Shown: in pieces, positions 7,788 to 15,880 of the stretch | How positions within the stretch are numbered: position 1 is the first letter of the stretch | How the letters are laid out: each line of letters starts with the position of its first letter | From: Mycolicibacterium sp. | Lineage (GTDB): Bacteria > Actinomycetota > Actinomycetes > Mycobacteriales > Mycobacteriaceae | Assembly (NCBI RefSeq): GCF_016462545.1 | Contig: NZ_JAEMTA010000018.1 | Span: forward strand, 30,209-94,208 | Direction: 5' to 3' | Length of the DNA: 64,000 nt | Notes under the pieces: model-generated | What the model saw: the letters and a program-made list of their open reading frames with translations, nothing else | Database searches by the model: none | What the model was told of the DNA's origin: nothing | Translations under genes and position numbers: made by a program

Positions 7788-8368
7788 CACTCGCAGAGAA
7801 TCAGGACACCCCGGCGTCCGCGACGTCGGTCACGCCCGCTGCGGGACGGCCACCGGTGGCAGCCCCCGCCGCGGGCTACGTCGGCGCGGTGATCGCCCTG
7901 CTGCTGTTGGCCGCCGGTGCGGTGGCGTTGCGCGACGCCGCCGTCGGCTGGGGTTGGCTGCGCGGCACTCCATGGGTCACTACCGCGATCTCGGGCCTCG
8001 ACGGTCTGACGTACCAGGGTTGGATGCCCGCCGCGGGGGTCGCGGCTGTCGTGGTCGGGCTGTGGTTCGTCTCCGCCGCTCTGCGACCTCGGCGCCGCAC
8101 CGCCCTCGCCGTGCCCGCCCAGACCAGCGTGTGGATTCCCAGGGCAGACCTGGCCCGTCTGGCCGCTACCGCCGCAGGCACCGTCCCCGGGGTCCTCGAC
8201 GCCAAGGCGTCGGCCAGCCTGCGGACCGTCGGCATCACCGCAGACGTCACCGCCGGCGCGGACACGGCACTCAAGTCCGCCATCGGCGACGCCGTCGCTG
8301 ATGTGTTGCACGGTGTCACCGCCACCACCCCGCGCATCAAGGTGCGCGTTCGAACGGGAAGGCCCTGA
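7784..8368 (+). CDS. DUF6286-type membrane protein of the Asp23 cluster
   Basis: 194 residues. The ATG at 7784 overlaps the previous stop. Two membrane helices (GYVGAVIALLLLAAGAVAL at about 31-49 and AAGVAAVVVGLWFVSAAL at about 84-101) flank a short extracytoplasmic loop. A cytoplasmic C-terminal alpha/beta domain follows (SVWIPRADLARLAATAAGTV to the end), similar to the DUF6286/AmaP type. In Gram-positive bacteria AmaP tethers Asp23 to the membrane, and this protein and the next have the right topology to do so. Confidence 0.75.
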   Translation: MTLAENQDTPASATSVTPAAGRPPVAAPAAGYVGAVIALLLLAAGAVALRDAAVGWGWLRGTPWVTTAISGLDGLTYQGWMPAAGVAAVVVGLWFVSAALRPRRRTALAVPAQTSVWIPRADLARLAATAAGTVPGVLDAKASASLRTVGITADVTAGADTALKSAIGDAVADVLHGVTATTPRIKVRVRTGRP

Positions 8369-8369
8369 C

Positions 8370-8933
8370 ATGACCCGACTGGCTTCCGCGCTGGACCGCT
8401 TCGCCGCCCTGGTCGTTGGAGTCCTACTCATCGCGGTGGGAGCCGCATTGGTGCTGTGGGACACCACGGTCCTGCCGGGCGTGCCACGCACCGTGCACGC
8501 GCCGGGACTACGGGCGGCCACCGCCGCCGGGTGGTGGAGTTGGGCGCTGGCCGGCGTCGGCATCCTGCTCGTCGTGGTGGCGGTACGGTGGCTGCTCGCC
8601 CACACCCCAGCGGCCAAGGTGAAGCGACTACCGTTGCGTACCAACGACTCCGGTGCGATCAGCATCGACCTCGGCGAGGTCGCGACCGCAGCGGCGAAAG
8701 CTCTCGCGCAGTCCTCCTCCGACGTCGAGTCCGCCGGCGGCAAGGCCATCGTCGACCGCGGCACCCGGACGGTCGATCTCTCGGTCACCGTCGTGGACTC
8801 ACCGCGGCCCGAGCGGCTCATTTCCGCCATCGACACGGCCTGCGCACAGATCGCGACCATGCTTGCCGACCCCACGGTCGCCACTCGCACCACGATTCAC
8901 GTCGGCAAGGGGCAGCGCCGCCGCGTCAGCTGA
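8370..8933 (+). CDS. AmaP-like alkaline shock membrane anchor
   Basis: 187 residues from the ATG at 8370, directly after the previous stop. It has an N-terminal helix (ALVVGVLLIAVGAALVLWDT), a second helix (WWSWALAGVGILLVVVAVRW), then a cytoplasmic domain ISIDLGEVATAAAKALAQSS with strands DLSVTVVDS and a final helix, which is the AmaP/DUF6286 arrangement. It closes the Asp23 operon. Functional assignment rests on topology, fold pattern and neighbours rather than any catalytic motif. Confidence 0.72.
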   Translation: MTRLASALDRFAALVVGVLLIAVGAALVLWDTTVLPGVPRTVHAPGLRAATAAGWWSWALAGVGILLVVVAVRWLLAHTPAAKVKRLPLRTNDSGAISIDLGEVATAAAKALAQSSSDVESAGGKAIVDRGTRTVDLSVTVVDSPRPERLISAIDTACAQIATMLADPTVATRTTIHVGKGQRRRVS

Positions 8934-8974
8934 CCTCGTGCCGTGAGGCGCCGCCCCGACCGAGAGGAACCGAC

Positions 8975-9418
8975 ATGTCTTCGCAGGACCACCTCGACGA
9001 GGGTGGCGAACCGACCGCAGACCGGCGGGACCACCGGGCTGACGGCGAATCGCCGATGGCCACGTTGAGGCGGTTGCCTGCGCTGAGAGTGCTCGGGCAG
9101 CTACCGGTACCGGTCGTCGCCGTGAGTGGAGGCGGGGCGATCCTGTTCGCCAACGAAGCCTTCGCCACGCTCGTGGGGGTCACTCGAGAAACGTTGCACG
9201 CCATGAGCTTCGCGGACGTCTTCGAACCCGCGGCACGCGCAGACAGTGCCGTGTCCCTCATTCAGAAGCACGCCGAGGCGCTCGTCGCGCTGTCACATTC
9301 GGATGGCTCCACGATTCGCGCCGTGATGAGCAGATCCGCCCTACAACGCGCCCACGAACAGATCGCCCTGGTCACCTTCCGCGACGTGACCGAACAATTG
9401 TGGGTGGACGGGCGCTGA
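8975..9418 (+). CDS. Single PAS-domain protein
   Basis: 147 residues from the ATG at 8975, with GAGAGG 7 bases upstream. After an acidic, charged N-terminus of about 40 residues there is one PAS fold: PVPVVAVSGGGAILFANEAF, the helix LVGVTRETLHAMSFADVFEP, and the closing strands SRSALQRAHEQIALVTFRDV. No kinase, cyclase or DNA-binding domain follows, so it probably acts as a stand-alone sensor that works through a partner protein. It may be the last gene of the Asp23 transcription unit. Confidence 0.8.
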   Translation: MSSQDHLDEGGEPTADRRDHRADGESPMATLRRLPALRVLGQLPVPVVAVSGGGAILFANEAFATLVGVTRETLHAMSFADVFEPAARADSAVSLIQKHAEALVALSHSDGSTIRAVMSRSALQRAHEQIALVTFRDVTEQLWVDGR

Positions 9419-9430
9419 TGGACGACGACG

Positions 9431-9470
9431 GCGCCCGAGCGGACACACCACGGTGATACCGCTCGGACGC
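9431..9470. terminator. Hairpin between convergent PAS and csbD-like genes
   Basis: CCGAGCGG (9435-9442) pairs with CCGCTCGG (9459-9466). After one mismatch the outer GCG/CGC pairs extend the stem to 9431-9470. It lies in the 68-base gap between two convergent genes, the expected site for a bidirectional terminator. No T-run follows on either strand. Confidence 0.55.
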
Positions 9471-9486
9471 CGAAGGTCGAAAACCG

Positions 9487-9717
9487 TTACTCTGCCGCCT
9501 TTTGGCGAGCCTCGGCGGCCTTCTCGGCCGCCCGCGCCGCCTCGGCCTCGGCTTCCTTCTTGGCCACGTCGCGCTGCGCTTCGGCCTTGTCCTGCTGGGC
9601 ACGACCCTCTTCTTGCAGACCGTCACGACCGGTGACGATCCCGACGACTTCCTTGGCCTTGCCCTTCACGTCCTCGACGACGCCCTTCACTGCTTCTTCG
9701 GGTCCACTGTCGCCCAT
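9487..9717 (-). CDS. CsbD family protein with Lys/Glu/Ala-rich helical tail
   Basis: 76 residues from the ATG at 9717 (MGDSGPEEAVKGVVEDVKGK); an in-frame ATG 5 codons upstream is poorly placed. Residues 8-40 are a CsbD domain (KGKAKEVVGIVTGRDGLQEE). The rest is a highly charged Ala/Glu/Lys/Arg helix likely to form a coiled coil. Related mycobacterial proteins are annotated as microaggregate-binding protein-like. A good SigF-type promoter lies 35 bases upstream, so it is probably a general-stress gene. Confidence 0.85.
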   Translation of the reverse strand: MGDSGPEEAVKGVVEDVKGKAKEVVGIVTGRDGLQEEGRAQQDKAEAQRDVAKKEAEAEAARAAEKAAEARQKAAE

Positions 9718-9751
9718 GATCATTCCTTTCATCGATACCGTCGGGAGGGTG

Positions 9752-9778
9752 GTACCCGTCGAAGGCGATATTTGAACC
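9752..9778 (-). promoter_or_regulatory. SigF-type promoter of the csbD-like gene
   Basis: On the minus strand GGTTC (9778-9774), a 16-base spacer and GGGTAC (9757-9752) match the mycobacterial SigF consensus GTTT-N15-17-GGGTAT with two changes. The -10 box lies 35 bases before the ATG at 9717. SigF controls general-stress genes, including CsbD proteins, in mycobacteria. Confidence 0.65.
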
Positions 9779-9999
9779 TGCAGCGTCGTGTGCGAGCGTC
9801 GTCGTCACTACGTCGGTGGACGTGCGCATTTCGTGCACGGGCGTGCCGAGCCAACGATTCGTTGCGGGTCAGATGCGCTTCGAGTGGCGCAGATCGTGCA
9901 TTCGTGTGGTGACGAGGCGTCGCGCACGGCCCGCCGATGGCTTGGCCACTTCGGGTGGCGGACCGGCGCGCACCATCATCGTGGTAAGTGTGTCGAGAG

Positions 10000-10364
10000 C
10001 TAGTCGATGAGTGCATCACCTCCATGTCGTAGCGGGTGCAACACATTTCGTATCGGTTCAACCCGGGTGCCTAGTCGTGGTGAATAGGAGGGGAGCGTTG
10101 AGTTGGCGCTGGTCTCGGCCTGCGTGACCGCCGCGCCAGCCAGGTCTGCGGCTCTCGCGTCGGCCGTGGTCGAGGCGGAAGACTCGACGTGGTGACGCGG
10201 GCTCGAGCCGAGCGCGGCGGGCACGCGGGCCGGTCGGCAGATCGTCGATCCGGTCGAGCGTCAATGGTGTTGAGGCGCAGCCATTCGGCGTATACGATCG
10301 CCTCGGCACGTGCGACCGCGGCGCTTTCCTCGCGTATCTCGGACTCGGTCAGTGCCCGCGGCAT
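10000..10364 (-). pseudogene. Small gene with strong start but two apparent frame shifts
   Basis: The minus strand has a near-ideal ribosome site GGAGGAGGT before the ATG at 10364, and good codons follow for about 34 residues (MPRALTESEIREESAAVARA, then EAIVYAEWLRLNTI). Beyond that point the same frame becomes Arg/Pro-rich with poor third-position GC. The coding signal appears to move to a second frame (LTLDRIDDLPTGPRARRARL), then to a third (VESSASTTADARAADLAGAA) ending at 10000. If unshifted, the ORF would end at 10071. I recognise no family. Either a decaying gene or two sequencing errors. Confidence 0.45.
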
Positions 10365-10412
10365 GCTCGTCACCTCCTCCAACATCGGTGCGTGACATCG
10401 CCCGGCGCCACG

Positions 10413-10832
10413 TCAGGCGTTGATCACGGTCCGCTCGTTGCTGCTGGCGATCTTGATTCTGCGTGGCTTGGCCTTCTCGGCGACGGGGATGGCCAAACGC
10501 AGGACTCCGTCGTGATAGCTGGCCTGGATCTGATCGGTGTCCAGGGTGTCGCCGAGAAACACCTGACGGGTGAACACTCCGCGTGGTCGCTCGGCGGCGA
10601 CCATCTCGCGGTCCTGATCCAGTGCGCGGCGCTCGGCGTGCACGGTGAGCACATTGCGCTCCACGTCGAGGGCCAGCGAGTCGGCTGAGATGCCGGGCAG
10701 GTCGAACTCGACGATGAATTCATCGCCGTCGCGCCAGGCGTCCATGGGCATCACCGCGGGACGGGCGGCCGTTCCTGCCGCCTGCTGGGCCCAGCGGTCG
10801 AGATCACGGAACGGATCGGTACGCATCAACAT
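10413..10832 (-). CDS. Hsp20/alpha-crystallin family small heat-shock protein
   Basis: About 139 residues ([20 protein letters not shown]). The alpha-crystallin domain spans about 30-125, with [20 protein letters not shown], the strand [11 protein letters not shown] and the loop [14 protein letters not shown]. The C-terminal IKI motif is needed for oligomerisation. It is an ATP-independent holdase. The open frame continues 16 codons upstream to 10880. The -10-like TATATA lies immediately before that ATG and GGAGGTGGAG lies just before the cluster of ATGs at 10835-10826, so the internal start is preferred. It is divergent from a MerR regulator that probably controls it. Confidence 0.92.
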   Translation of the reverse strand: MLMRTDPFRDLDRWAQQAAGTAARPAVMPMDAWRDGDEFIVEFDLPGISADSLALDVERNVLTVHAERRALDQDREMVAAERPRGVFTRQVFLGDTLDTDQIQASYHDGVLRLAIPVAEKAKPRRIKIASSNERTVINA

Positions 10833-10890
10833 CATCTCCACCTCCAGTGTTCGAGTGAGCAGATCTCTGTCATCTGCCATAGTTTTTATA

Positions 10891-10904
10891 TAGCACCGGT
10901 GCTA
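10891..10904. promoter_or_regulatory. Perfect palindrome in the hsp20/merR divergent promoter
   Basis: TAGCACCGGTGCTA is a perfect 14-bp palindrome directly next to TATATA, the likely -10 box for the minus-strand hsp20 gene. MerR-family dimers bind such dyads between promoter elements. Immediately downstream on the plus strand is CTTGAG (10905-10910), half of the HAIR site used by HspR; the second HAIR half was not found. Confidence 0.6.
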
Positions 10905-10946
10905 CCTTGAGCGCACCGGGAATTTCGTCGGAATGGATGGGCTCTG

Positions 10947-11321
10947 GTGGTCGATGATGTGGCGGGTCGTTCGGGGCGCGGAGTGTATGGCATCTCGGTG
11001 GCTTCGGAGCTGAGCGGCCTCGGTCCACAAACCCTGCGCCTCTACGAAACTCGCGGACTTCTCAGTCCGACGCGCAGTGCGGGTGGCACGCGCCGCTACA
11101 GCGACGACGACCTGGATCGGTTGCGGCGGATCACCGAACTCCTCGGTGCCGGGGTGAACCTGGCGGGCATCGCCCACATCTTCCACCTCGAGGCTCGCAA
11201 CACCGAGCTGGAGTCCGCCAATGCCCACCTGGTCTCCGAGAACGCCCGCCTGGAGTCTGGGCGCGACCCCGACGAGTCGGCCAAGGGGACTCGACCAGCC
11301 AGGAAGAAGCAGGGTCGATGA
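10947..11321 (+). CDS. MerR family regulator (HspR-like)
   Basis: 124 residues, GTG start at 10947. The winged helix-turn-helix occupies about residues 13-80: YGISVASELSGLGPQTLRLY, then ETRGLLSPTRSAGGTRRYSD with DLDRLRRI, as in HspR and other MerR proteins. It is followed by a coiled coil (ARNTELESANAHLVSENARL) and a Lys/Arg tail. It has no metal-binding cysteines, so it is more like the heat-shock repressor HspR than a metal sensor. It is divergent from hsp20, with a perfect palindrome between them. Confidence 0.85.
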   Translation: MVDDVAGRSGRGVYGISVASELSGLGPQTLRLYETRGLLSPTRSAGGTRRYSDDDLDRLRRITELLGAGVNLAGIAHIFHLEARNTELESANAHLVSENARLESGRDPDESAKGTRPARKKQGR

Positions 11322-11425
11322 CCTCCGGTGAAAGTCTTCAGGCTCGCTTCAGGATGGCGCCGTAGCGTCGTCCACCGATCCGGTAGATGCGGCTCTGGGT
11401 CGCATCGAGGAGGAGAACCACGTCA

Positions 11426-11851
<426 letters not shown>

Positions 11852-11868
11852 CGGAACCGCCCCACAGG

Positions 11869-12471
11869 TCACCGTGCAGGCTGCTCGGCCGGCAGGAGCG
11901 GCGTAGCGGGAGCCGGACCCCCGGGCTGCGGCGCCTGCTGGTCGGCACCCGAACCACCCTGGCCGCCAGGACCATTCGCTCCGTCAGGCCCACCAGGACC
12001 AACCCGACCGTTGGGTCCGCCGGCAGCGGGAGGTCCGGGACGTTCAGCACCACCGGGACCGCCCGGCCCATCCGGACCGCCCGGCCCGCCCCGGCCACCT
12101 GGTCCACCCGGACCGCCGGGACCACCCGGACCGAACTGTCCGCCGGGGCCGCCCGGTGGGGGAGGCGGCGGTGCGAACTGACCGCCGGGCGGCGGTGGCG
12201 GTGGCCCACCGAGGCACGCCTGACCCTGGGCGGCGTAGGGGGAGGAGATGCCGGCCGGCCCCACGTCCCGATTGGATCCACCGAACAGCGCTGCGCCGAG
12301 CACCCCGCCCACCAGTAGCGCCGCGATCCCCGTACCGACGGCCACGCCGACGGGGTGCTGCCGAACTCGATCGGTGGTTCCGCCCCACCGCCGCACGGGC
12401 TTGTCCTTCGGATCGAGCGGTTCCGCCTCCCGGACCGTCAGATCCTTGGTGTCGTCGTTGTCGTCGCTCAC
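11869..12471 (-). CDS. Single-pass membrane protein with Pro/Gly collagen-like tail
   Basis: 200 residues, GTG start at 12471 ([10 protein letters not shown]) with GGAGG 5 bases upstream. Acidic cytoplasmic N-terminus; basic region [14 protein letters not shown]; membrane helix at about 42-65 ([20 protein letters not shown]). The rest (about 120 residues) is polyproline followed by GPGG-type collagen-like repeats predicted to be disordered outside the membrane. No family function recognised. It is divergent from the two-component system, whose sensor also carries a Pro/Gly-rich extracytoplasmic segment. Confidence 0.75.
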   Translation of the reverse strand: MSDDNDDTKDLTVREAEPLDPKDKPVRRWGGTTDRVRQHPVGVAVGTGIAALLVGGVLGAALFGGSNRDVGPAGISSPYAAQGQACLGGPPPPPPGGQFAPPPPPPGGPGGQFGPGGPGGPGGPGGRGGPGGPDGPGGPGGAERPGPPAAGGPNGRVGPGGPDGANGPGGQGGSGADQQAPQPGGPAPATPLLPAEQPAR

Positions 12472-12564
12472 GTCGTCCTCCACATTCGTTGAGTTGCTCT
12501 TGCCGCCAACGACGTTGCTGGTCGAAGTTGAAACGAAGCTGAAGAACGCCGGTTCCGGTGGTTC

Positions 12565-12582
12565 CTTCAGGTTGGCTTCAGG
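12565..12582. promoter_or_regulatory. Direct repeats CTTCAGG spaced 11 bp before the response regulator gene
   Basis: CTTCAGG occurs at 12565-12571 and 12576-12582, an exact 11-bp (one helical turn) tandem arrangement typical of OmpR/PhoB-type sites, 33 bases before the response-regulator ATG. The reverse half-site CTGAAG is at 12539-12544. Probably the autoregulatory site controlling both divergent genes. Confidence 0.5.
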
Positions 12583-12614
12583 GACGTCGCTCCGTGACGG
12601 GTGACAATGGACGC

Positions 12615-13316
12615 ATGACCAGCCGCGCCGTATTGCGATCCGAGCCCCGCGCCCGCGTCATGGTCGTGGAGGACTCGGAGACCATTCGCGAGATGGTCAG
12701 CGAAGCCCTCGACGACGCCGGCTACGTCACCGGGGCGCGGCCGGATGGCGTCGGTTTGGAGGACGCGCTGCGTGGATTCCGCCCCGATCTGGTCGTGCTC
12801 GACGTGATGATGCCCGGTCGTGACGGGTTCGCCCTGATCAACGTGGTCCGCGACTTCGGCGATACCGGAATCGTCCTTCTCACGGCACGCGACGGTTTGG
12901 ACGACAGGCTGCGCGGGCTGGACGGCGGCGCTGACGACTACGTGGTGAAGCCATTCGAATTGGCCGAACTGGTGTCGCGGGTCGGCTCGGTGTTGCGACG
13001 ACGCGGCAGGCTGCCTTCGGCGGTGCAACTCGGCGATCTGGTGCTGGACACCGATGCCGGTACGGCGACACGCAACGGTCAGCCGCTGGATCTCACGGCG
13101 ACTGAGCTGCGGCTGCTGTCCTATCTGGCCGACCAGCGTGGTCGGCTGGTCAGCAAGGAACAGATCTTGACGGCCGTCTGGGGCTACGACGCCTACGATC
13201 CGAACCTCGTACAGGTCTACGTCAGTGCCCTGCGCCGCAAGCTCGAGGCGCACGGTCCGCGAATTCTGCACACCAGCAGGGGAATTGGGTACCAACTGCG
13301 ACCCGTCGCCTCGTGA
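12615..13316 (+). CDS. OmpR/PhoB-family response regulator
   Basis: 233 residues from the ATG at 12615. Receiver domain 13-130: acidic pocket VVEDSE near 18-22, phospho-acceptor Asp63 (LDVMMPGRDG), conserved Lys112 (VVKPFE). Winged-helix effector domain 140-230 with LTATELRLLSYLADQRGRLV and VQVYVSALRRKLE. A DNA-binding transcription factor phosphorylated by the kinase encoded next, with which it overlaps by 4 bases (GTGA). I cannot assign an M. tuberculosis ortholog name with confidence. Confidence 0.93.
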   Translation: MTSRAVLRSEPRARVMVVEDSETIREMVSEALDDAGYVTGARPDGVGLEDALRGFRPDLVVLDVMMPGRDGFALINVVRDFGDTGIVLLTARDGLDDRLRGLDGGADDYVVKPFELAELVSRVGSVLRRRGRLPSAVQLGDLVLDTDAGTATRNGQPLDLTATELRLLSYLADQRGRLVSKEQILTAVWGYDAYDPNLVQVYVSALRRKLEAHGPRILHTSRGIGYQLRPVAS

Positions 13317-14758
13317 CCGAGACGCCCTCGCTGCACCGTCGGGTCACACTCGCCGTCCTGGCATTGCTGGCCTTGGTGCTGCTGATCCTCGGCGTGGCCA
13401 TCGACCTGACGTTCGGTGCGCAGGTTCGCCACGACCTGCACGACCGTCTGATCGCCACCGCGACACGTGCCGACGCCCTTGCCCAGGCGGGCACCGCGCC
13501 TGGCGAACTCGCCGCCGAACTCAACGGCGGAAGCATCCGGGCACTGTTGGTCACCGCCGATGGCGCGACCTTCGGAGATCCGGCGATCAGCCCCGACATC
13601 GCCTCGGCACCCAGCGCCCGGATGCCGCCACCACCTCCACCCCCACGGCCGGGCCCAGCGGGCGGACCCGGTGCACCTGGTCCGCCACCCTCGCCTCCAC
13701 CGCGACCCGACGAGACCAACACCGTGGTGGTCCACCCCCTGCCCGCCGGCGGTCGGGTCATCCTGGTCGCCGACACCACGCAGAGCACGGCCGCAGTTCG
13801 CGACCTTCGCGAACTCATGATCGGAGCGGGCGCCGTAACGCTCGTACTCGCGGCGTTGCTGCTCTTCGCCGTCGCCCGCGGCGCTCTTCGGCCACTGGAG
13901 AGATTGACCGGACTGGCACAGGCGATCACCACCGGCGATCGGGGACGGCGACTGGAGCCGGATCGCCCGCACACCGAACTCGGCCGCGCCGCAGCAGCTT
14001 TCGACGGCATGCTCGACGCGCTGGAAACCGCTGAACGACAGGCGCAGCAGGCGGCCGAGGCGGCGCAGCGTGCTGAGGCCCGAACCCGTGACTTCCTGGC
14101 CGATGCGGCACACGAGCTACGCACCCCGCTGGCCGGCATCCAGGTGGCGGCAGAACAGTTGGTGAACACCACATCCGACGCAGCGCCTGCGGCGCGACGG
14201 CGCACCCAATTGTTGTTGGCCGACGCGCGACGGGCCAGCCGGCTGGTGACCGACATGTTGGACTTGAGCCGCATCGACGCCGGGCTGCCGTTGCGGGTCA
14301 TCGACACCGACCTGGCGGGCATCGCCGATGCTCAGGTCGAGCGTGCCGACATGCTGGCCCCGCAGGTGTCGGCCACCCGTACCGGTGCCGCTCACCTCCC
14401 GATGCGGGCAGATCCCCACCGCGTCGGACAGATCGTGGCCAATCTTCTCGACAACGCGCGTCGCTACACCCCGCCCGGAGGGCGGATCACCGTGCACGTC
14501 GATCGATCCGATACCGGTGCGGCCCTGCTGACGGTCACCGACACCGGTCCGGGCATACCTCAGGCTGATCGCACACGAGTGTTCGACCGCCTGGTACGCC
14601 TGGACACCTCCCGCAATCGCGACCACGGCGGCGCCGGCCTCGGATTGTCGATCGCTCGAGCTTTGGCTCGAGCCCACGGCGGGGAACTGACCTGTGAGCC
14701 CTGGGAGAGCGGGGCGCAGTTCCGACTCAGTCTGCCGGTGACGGACGTCAGTCAGTAG
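13313..14758 (+). CDS. Membrane sensor histidine kinase with Pro/Gly-rich sensor loop
   Basis: 481 residues, GTG start overlapping the regulator stop. Helix 1 at about 13-33; extracytoplasmic domain 34-165 containing a polyproline and GPAG-type stretch at 104-133; helix 2 at about 168-190; HAMP 190-245. HisKA follows with phospho-acceptor His267 (DAAHELRTPL). The HATPase domain has an N box (ANLLDNARRY), G1 (DTGPGIP) and G2 (GGAGLGLSIA). Forms a two-component pair with the upstream regulator. The proline-rich loop is unusual for this class. Confidence 0.93.
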   Translation: MTETPSLHRRVTLAVLALLALVLLILGVAIDLTFGAQVRHDLHDRLIATATRADALAQAGTAPGELAAELNGGSIRALLVTADGATFGDPAISPDIASAPSARMPPPPPPPRPGPAGGPGAPGPPPSPPPRPDETNTVVVHPLPAGGRVILVADTTQSTAAVRDLRELMIGAGAVTLVLAALLLFAVARGALRPLERLTGLAQAITTGDRGRRLEPDRPHTELGRAAAAFDGMLDALETAERQAQQAAEAAQRAEARTRDFLADAAHELRTPLAGIQVAAEQLVNTTSDAAPAARRRTQLLLADARRASRLVTDMLDLSRIDAGLPLRVIDTDLAGIADAQVERADMLAPQVSATRTGAAHLPMRADPHRVGQIVANLLDNARRYTPPGGRITVHVDRSDTGAALLTVTDTGPGIPQADRTRVFDRLVRLDTSRNRDHGGAGLGLSIARALARAHGGELTCEPWESGAQFRLSLPVTDVSQ

Positions 14759-14867
14759 AAAGGGTTTCGTGACGCTGCACACTCCGTGCAGCAGCCGGTT
14801 GCCACGATGTGGCGAAGGACACCCGATCGCCGAGCTCGCGCACCGACATCGGCGTCGAATACCCCTC

Positions 14868-15170
14868 ATGGGAAACAACGACTTTGCACCCGAGACCGGC
14901 GACACGGCCGGACCCGTCGCCGGCGAGGCACTGAAGGACGGTGCTCGTTGGCCTGGATACGGGCTCATCGCCCTCGGCCTGGTGGCGGTGGCGTTGAGCC
15001 TGGCCGGCTTCGCGGTTGGCCGAAACTCGTTGGCCACCATCGGTGCCGTGGTTGCCGTGCTGGCCGTAGCTGCCGGCGTGAGCTGGCAGTTCGTCGAGCA
15101 CCGGCGTCTGCGAAACCGCCATGGTTCCGGTACTCCCGAGCGCCCGGAGGACGCAGCTCCGCTGAAGTGA
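14868..15170 (+). CDS. UsfY-like two-helix membrane protein
   Basis: 100 residues from the ATG at 14868 (MGNNDFAPETGD). The pattern AGEALKDGARWPGYGLIALG, a second helix TIGAVVAVLAVAAGVSWQFV and a terminal EHRR motif match the UsfY family, first known from the gene upstream of the anti-sigma factor gene usfX and sigF in mycobacteria. Function unknown. It is probably a membrane protein of the SigF/general-stress regulon. The upstream part of the open frame (14769 on) has no coding character. Confidence 0.65.
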   Translation: MGNNDFAPETGDTAGPVAGEALKDGARWPGYGLIALGLVAVALSLAGFAVGRNSLATIGAVVAVLAVAAGVSWQFVEHRRLRNRHGSGTPERPEDAAPLK

Positions 15171-15247
15171 CCAGCGCGACGCGTGCGGCGACGGAACTGC
15201 ACCCCTGGACGGGACGCAGCGGCCCGGTCGACGAGTAGGTTGGCGAC

Positions 15248-15880
15248 ATGTTCAATCAACTGATCACCGCGGCCACTCAGATCGCCGAGTCCGTGCTGGG
15301 GATCGTGGGAATCCGCGTGGGGACCGAAGAGCCCCCGCATACCAGCGAGAGACTGACCGACTCCGTCGAGATTCGTCGCTATCAGCCCCGCATCGCGGCG
15401 GAGACGACCGTCGAGGCGGACGAGGAGCGGGCGCGTAGCGAGGGCTTTCGACGGTTGGCCGGGTACATCTTCGGCCGCAACCACGGCTCCAGCAAGATCG
15501 CCATGACGGCTCCCGTCAGTCAGGCCTCGACGAAGGGGCAGAAGATCGCGATGACCGCTCCGGTGTCGCGATCGGGCGGCGACGACGAGGGCTGGGTGAT
15601 TCGCTTCTTCATGCCGTCGAAGTGGACCATGGCGACGCTGCCCGCCCCCGATGACGACAGGGTGCGGTTGGTCGAGGTGCCCGCCGAGACGGTCGCCGTA
15701 TTGCGGTTCAGCGGAGATCGCAGTCAGAGGGCGGTCGCCGAACGCTCCGCCGAGTTGACGCAGACGTTGCGGTCCAAGGGCATCACGACCCTCGGCGACC
15801 CGGTCGCTTGGTTCTACGATCCGCCGTGGACGCTGCCGATGCGCAGGCGCAACGAAGTCGTCGCGCCGATCGAGTCCTAG
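15248..15880 (+). CDS. SOUL family heme-binding protein
   Basis: 210 residues. The SOUL/HBP fold covers about 38-205: SVEIRRYQPRIAAETTVEAD, GFRRLAGYIFGRN, the typical KIAMTAPVSQ (here present twice as IAMTAPVS), WVIRFFMPSKWTMATLPAPD, VAVLRFSGD, and the final AWFYDPPWTLPMRRRNEV. SOUL proteins bind tetrapyrroles in eukaryotes; in bacteria the role is unproven. The N-terminal amphipathic/hydrophobic helix (LITAATQIAESVLGIVGI) may associate with the membrane. Its TAG stop shares a CTAG with the stop of the convergent gene. Confidence 0.88.
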   Translation: MFNQLITAATQIAESVLGIVGIRVGTEEPPHTSERLTDSVEIRRYQPRIAAETTVEADEERARSEGFRRLAGYIFGRNHGSSKIAMTAPVSQASTKGQKIAMTAPVSRSGGDDEGWVIRFFMPSKWTMATLPAPDDDRVRLVEVPAETVAVLRFSGDRSQRAVAERSAELTQTLRSKGITTLGDPVAWFYDPPWTLPMRRRNEVVAPIES

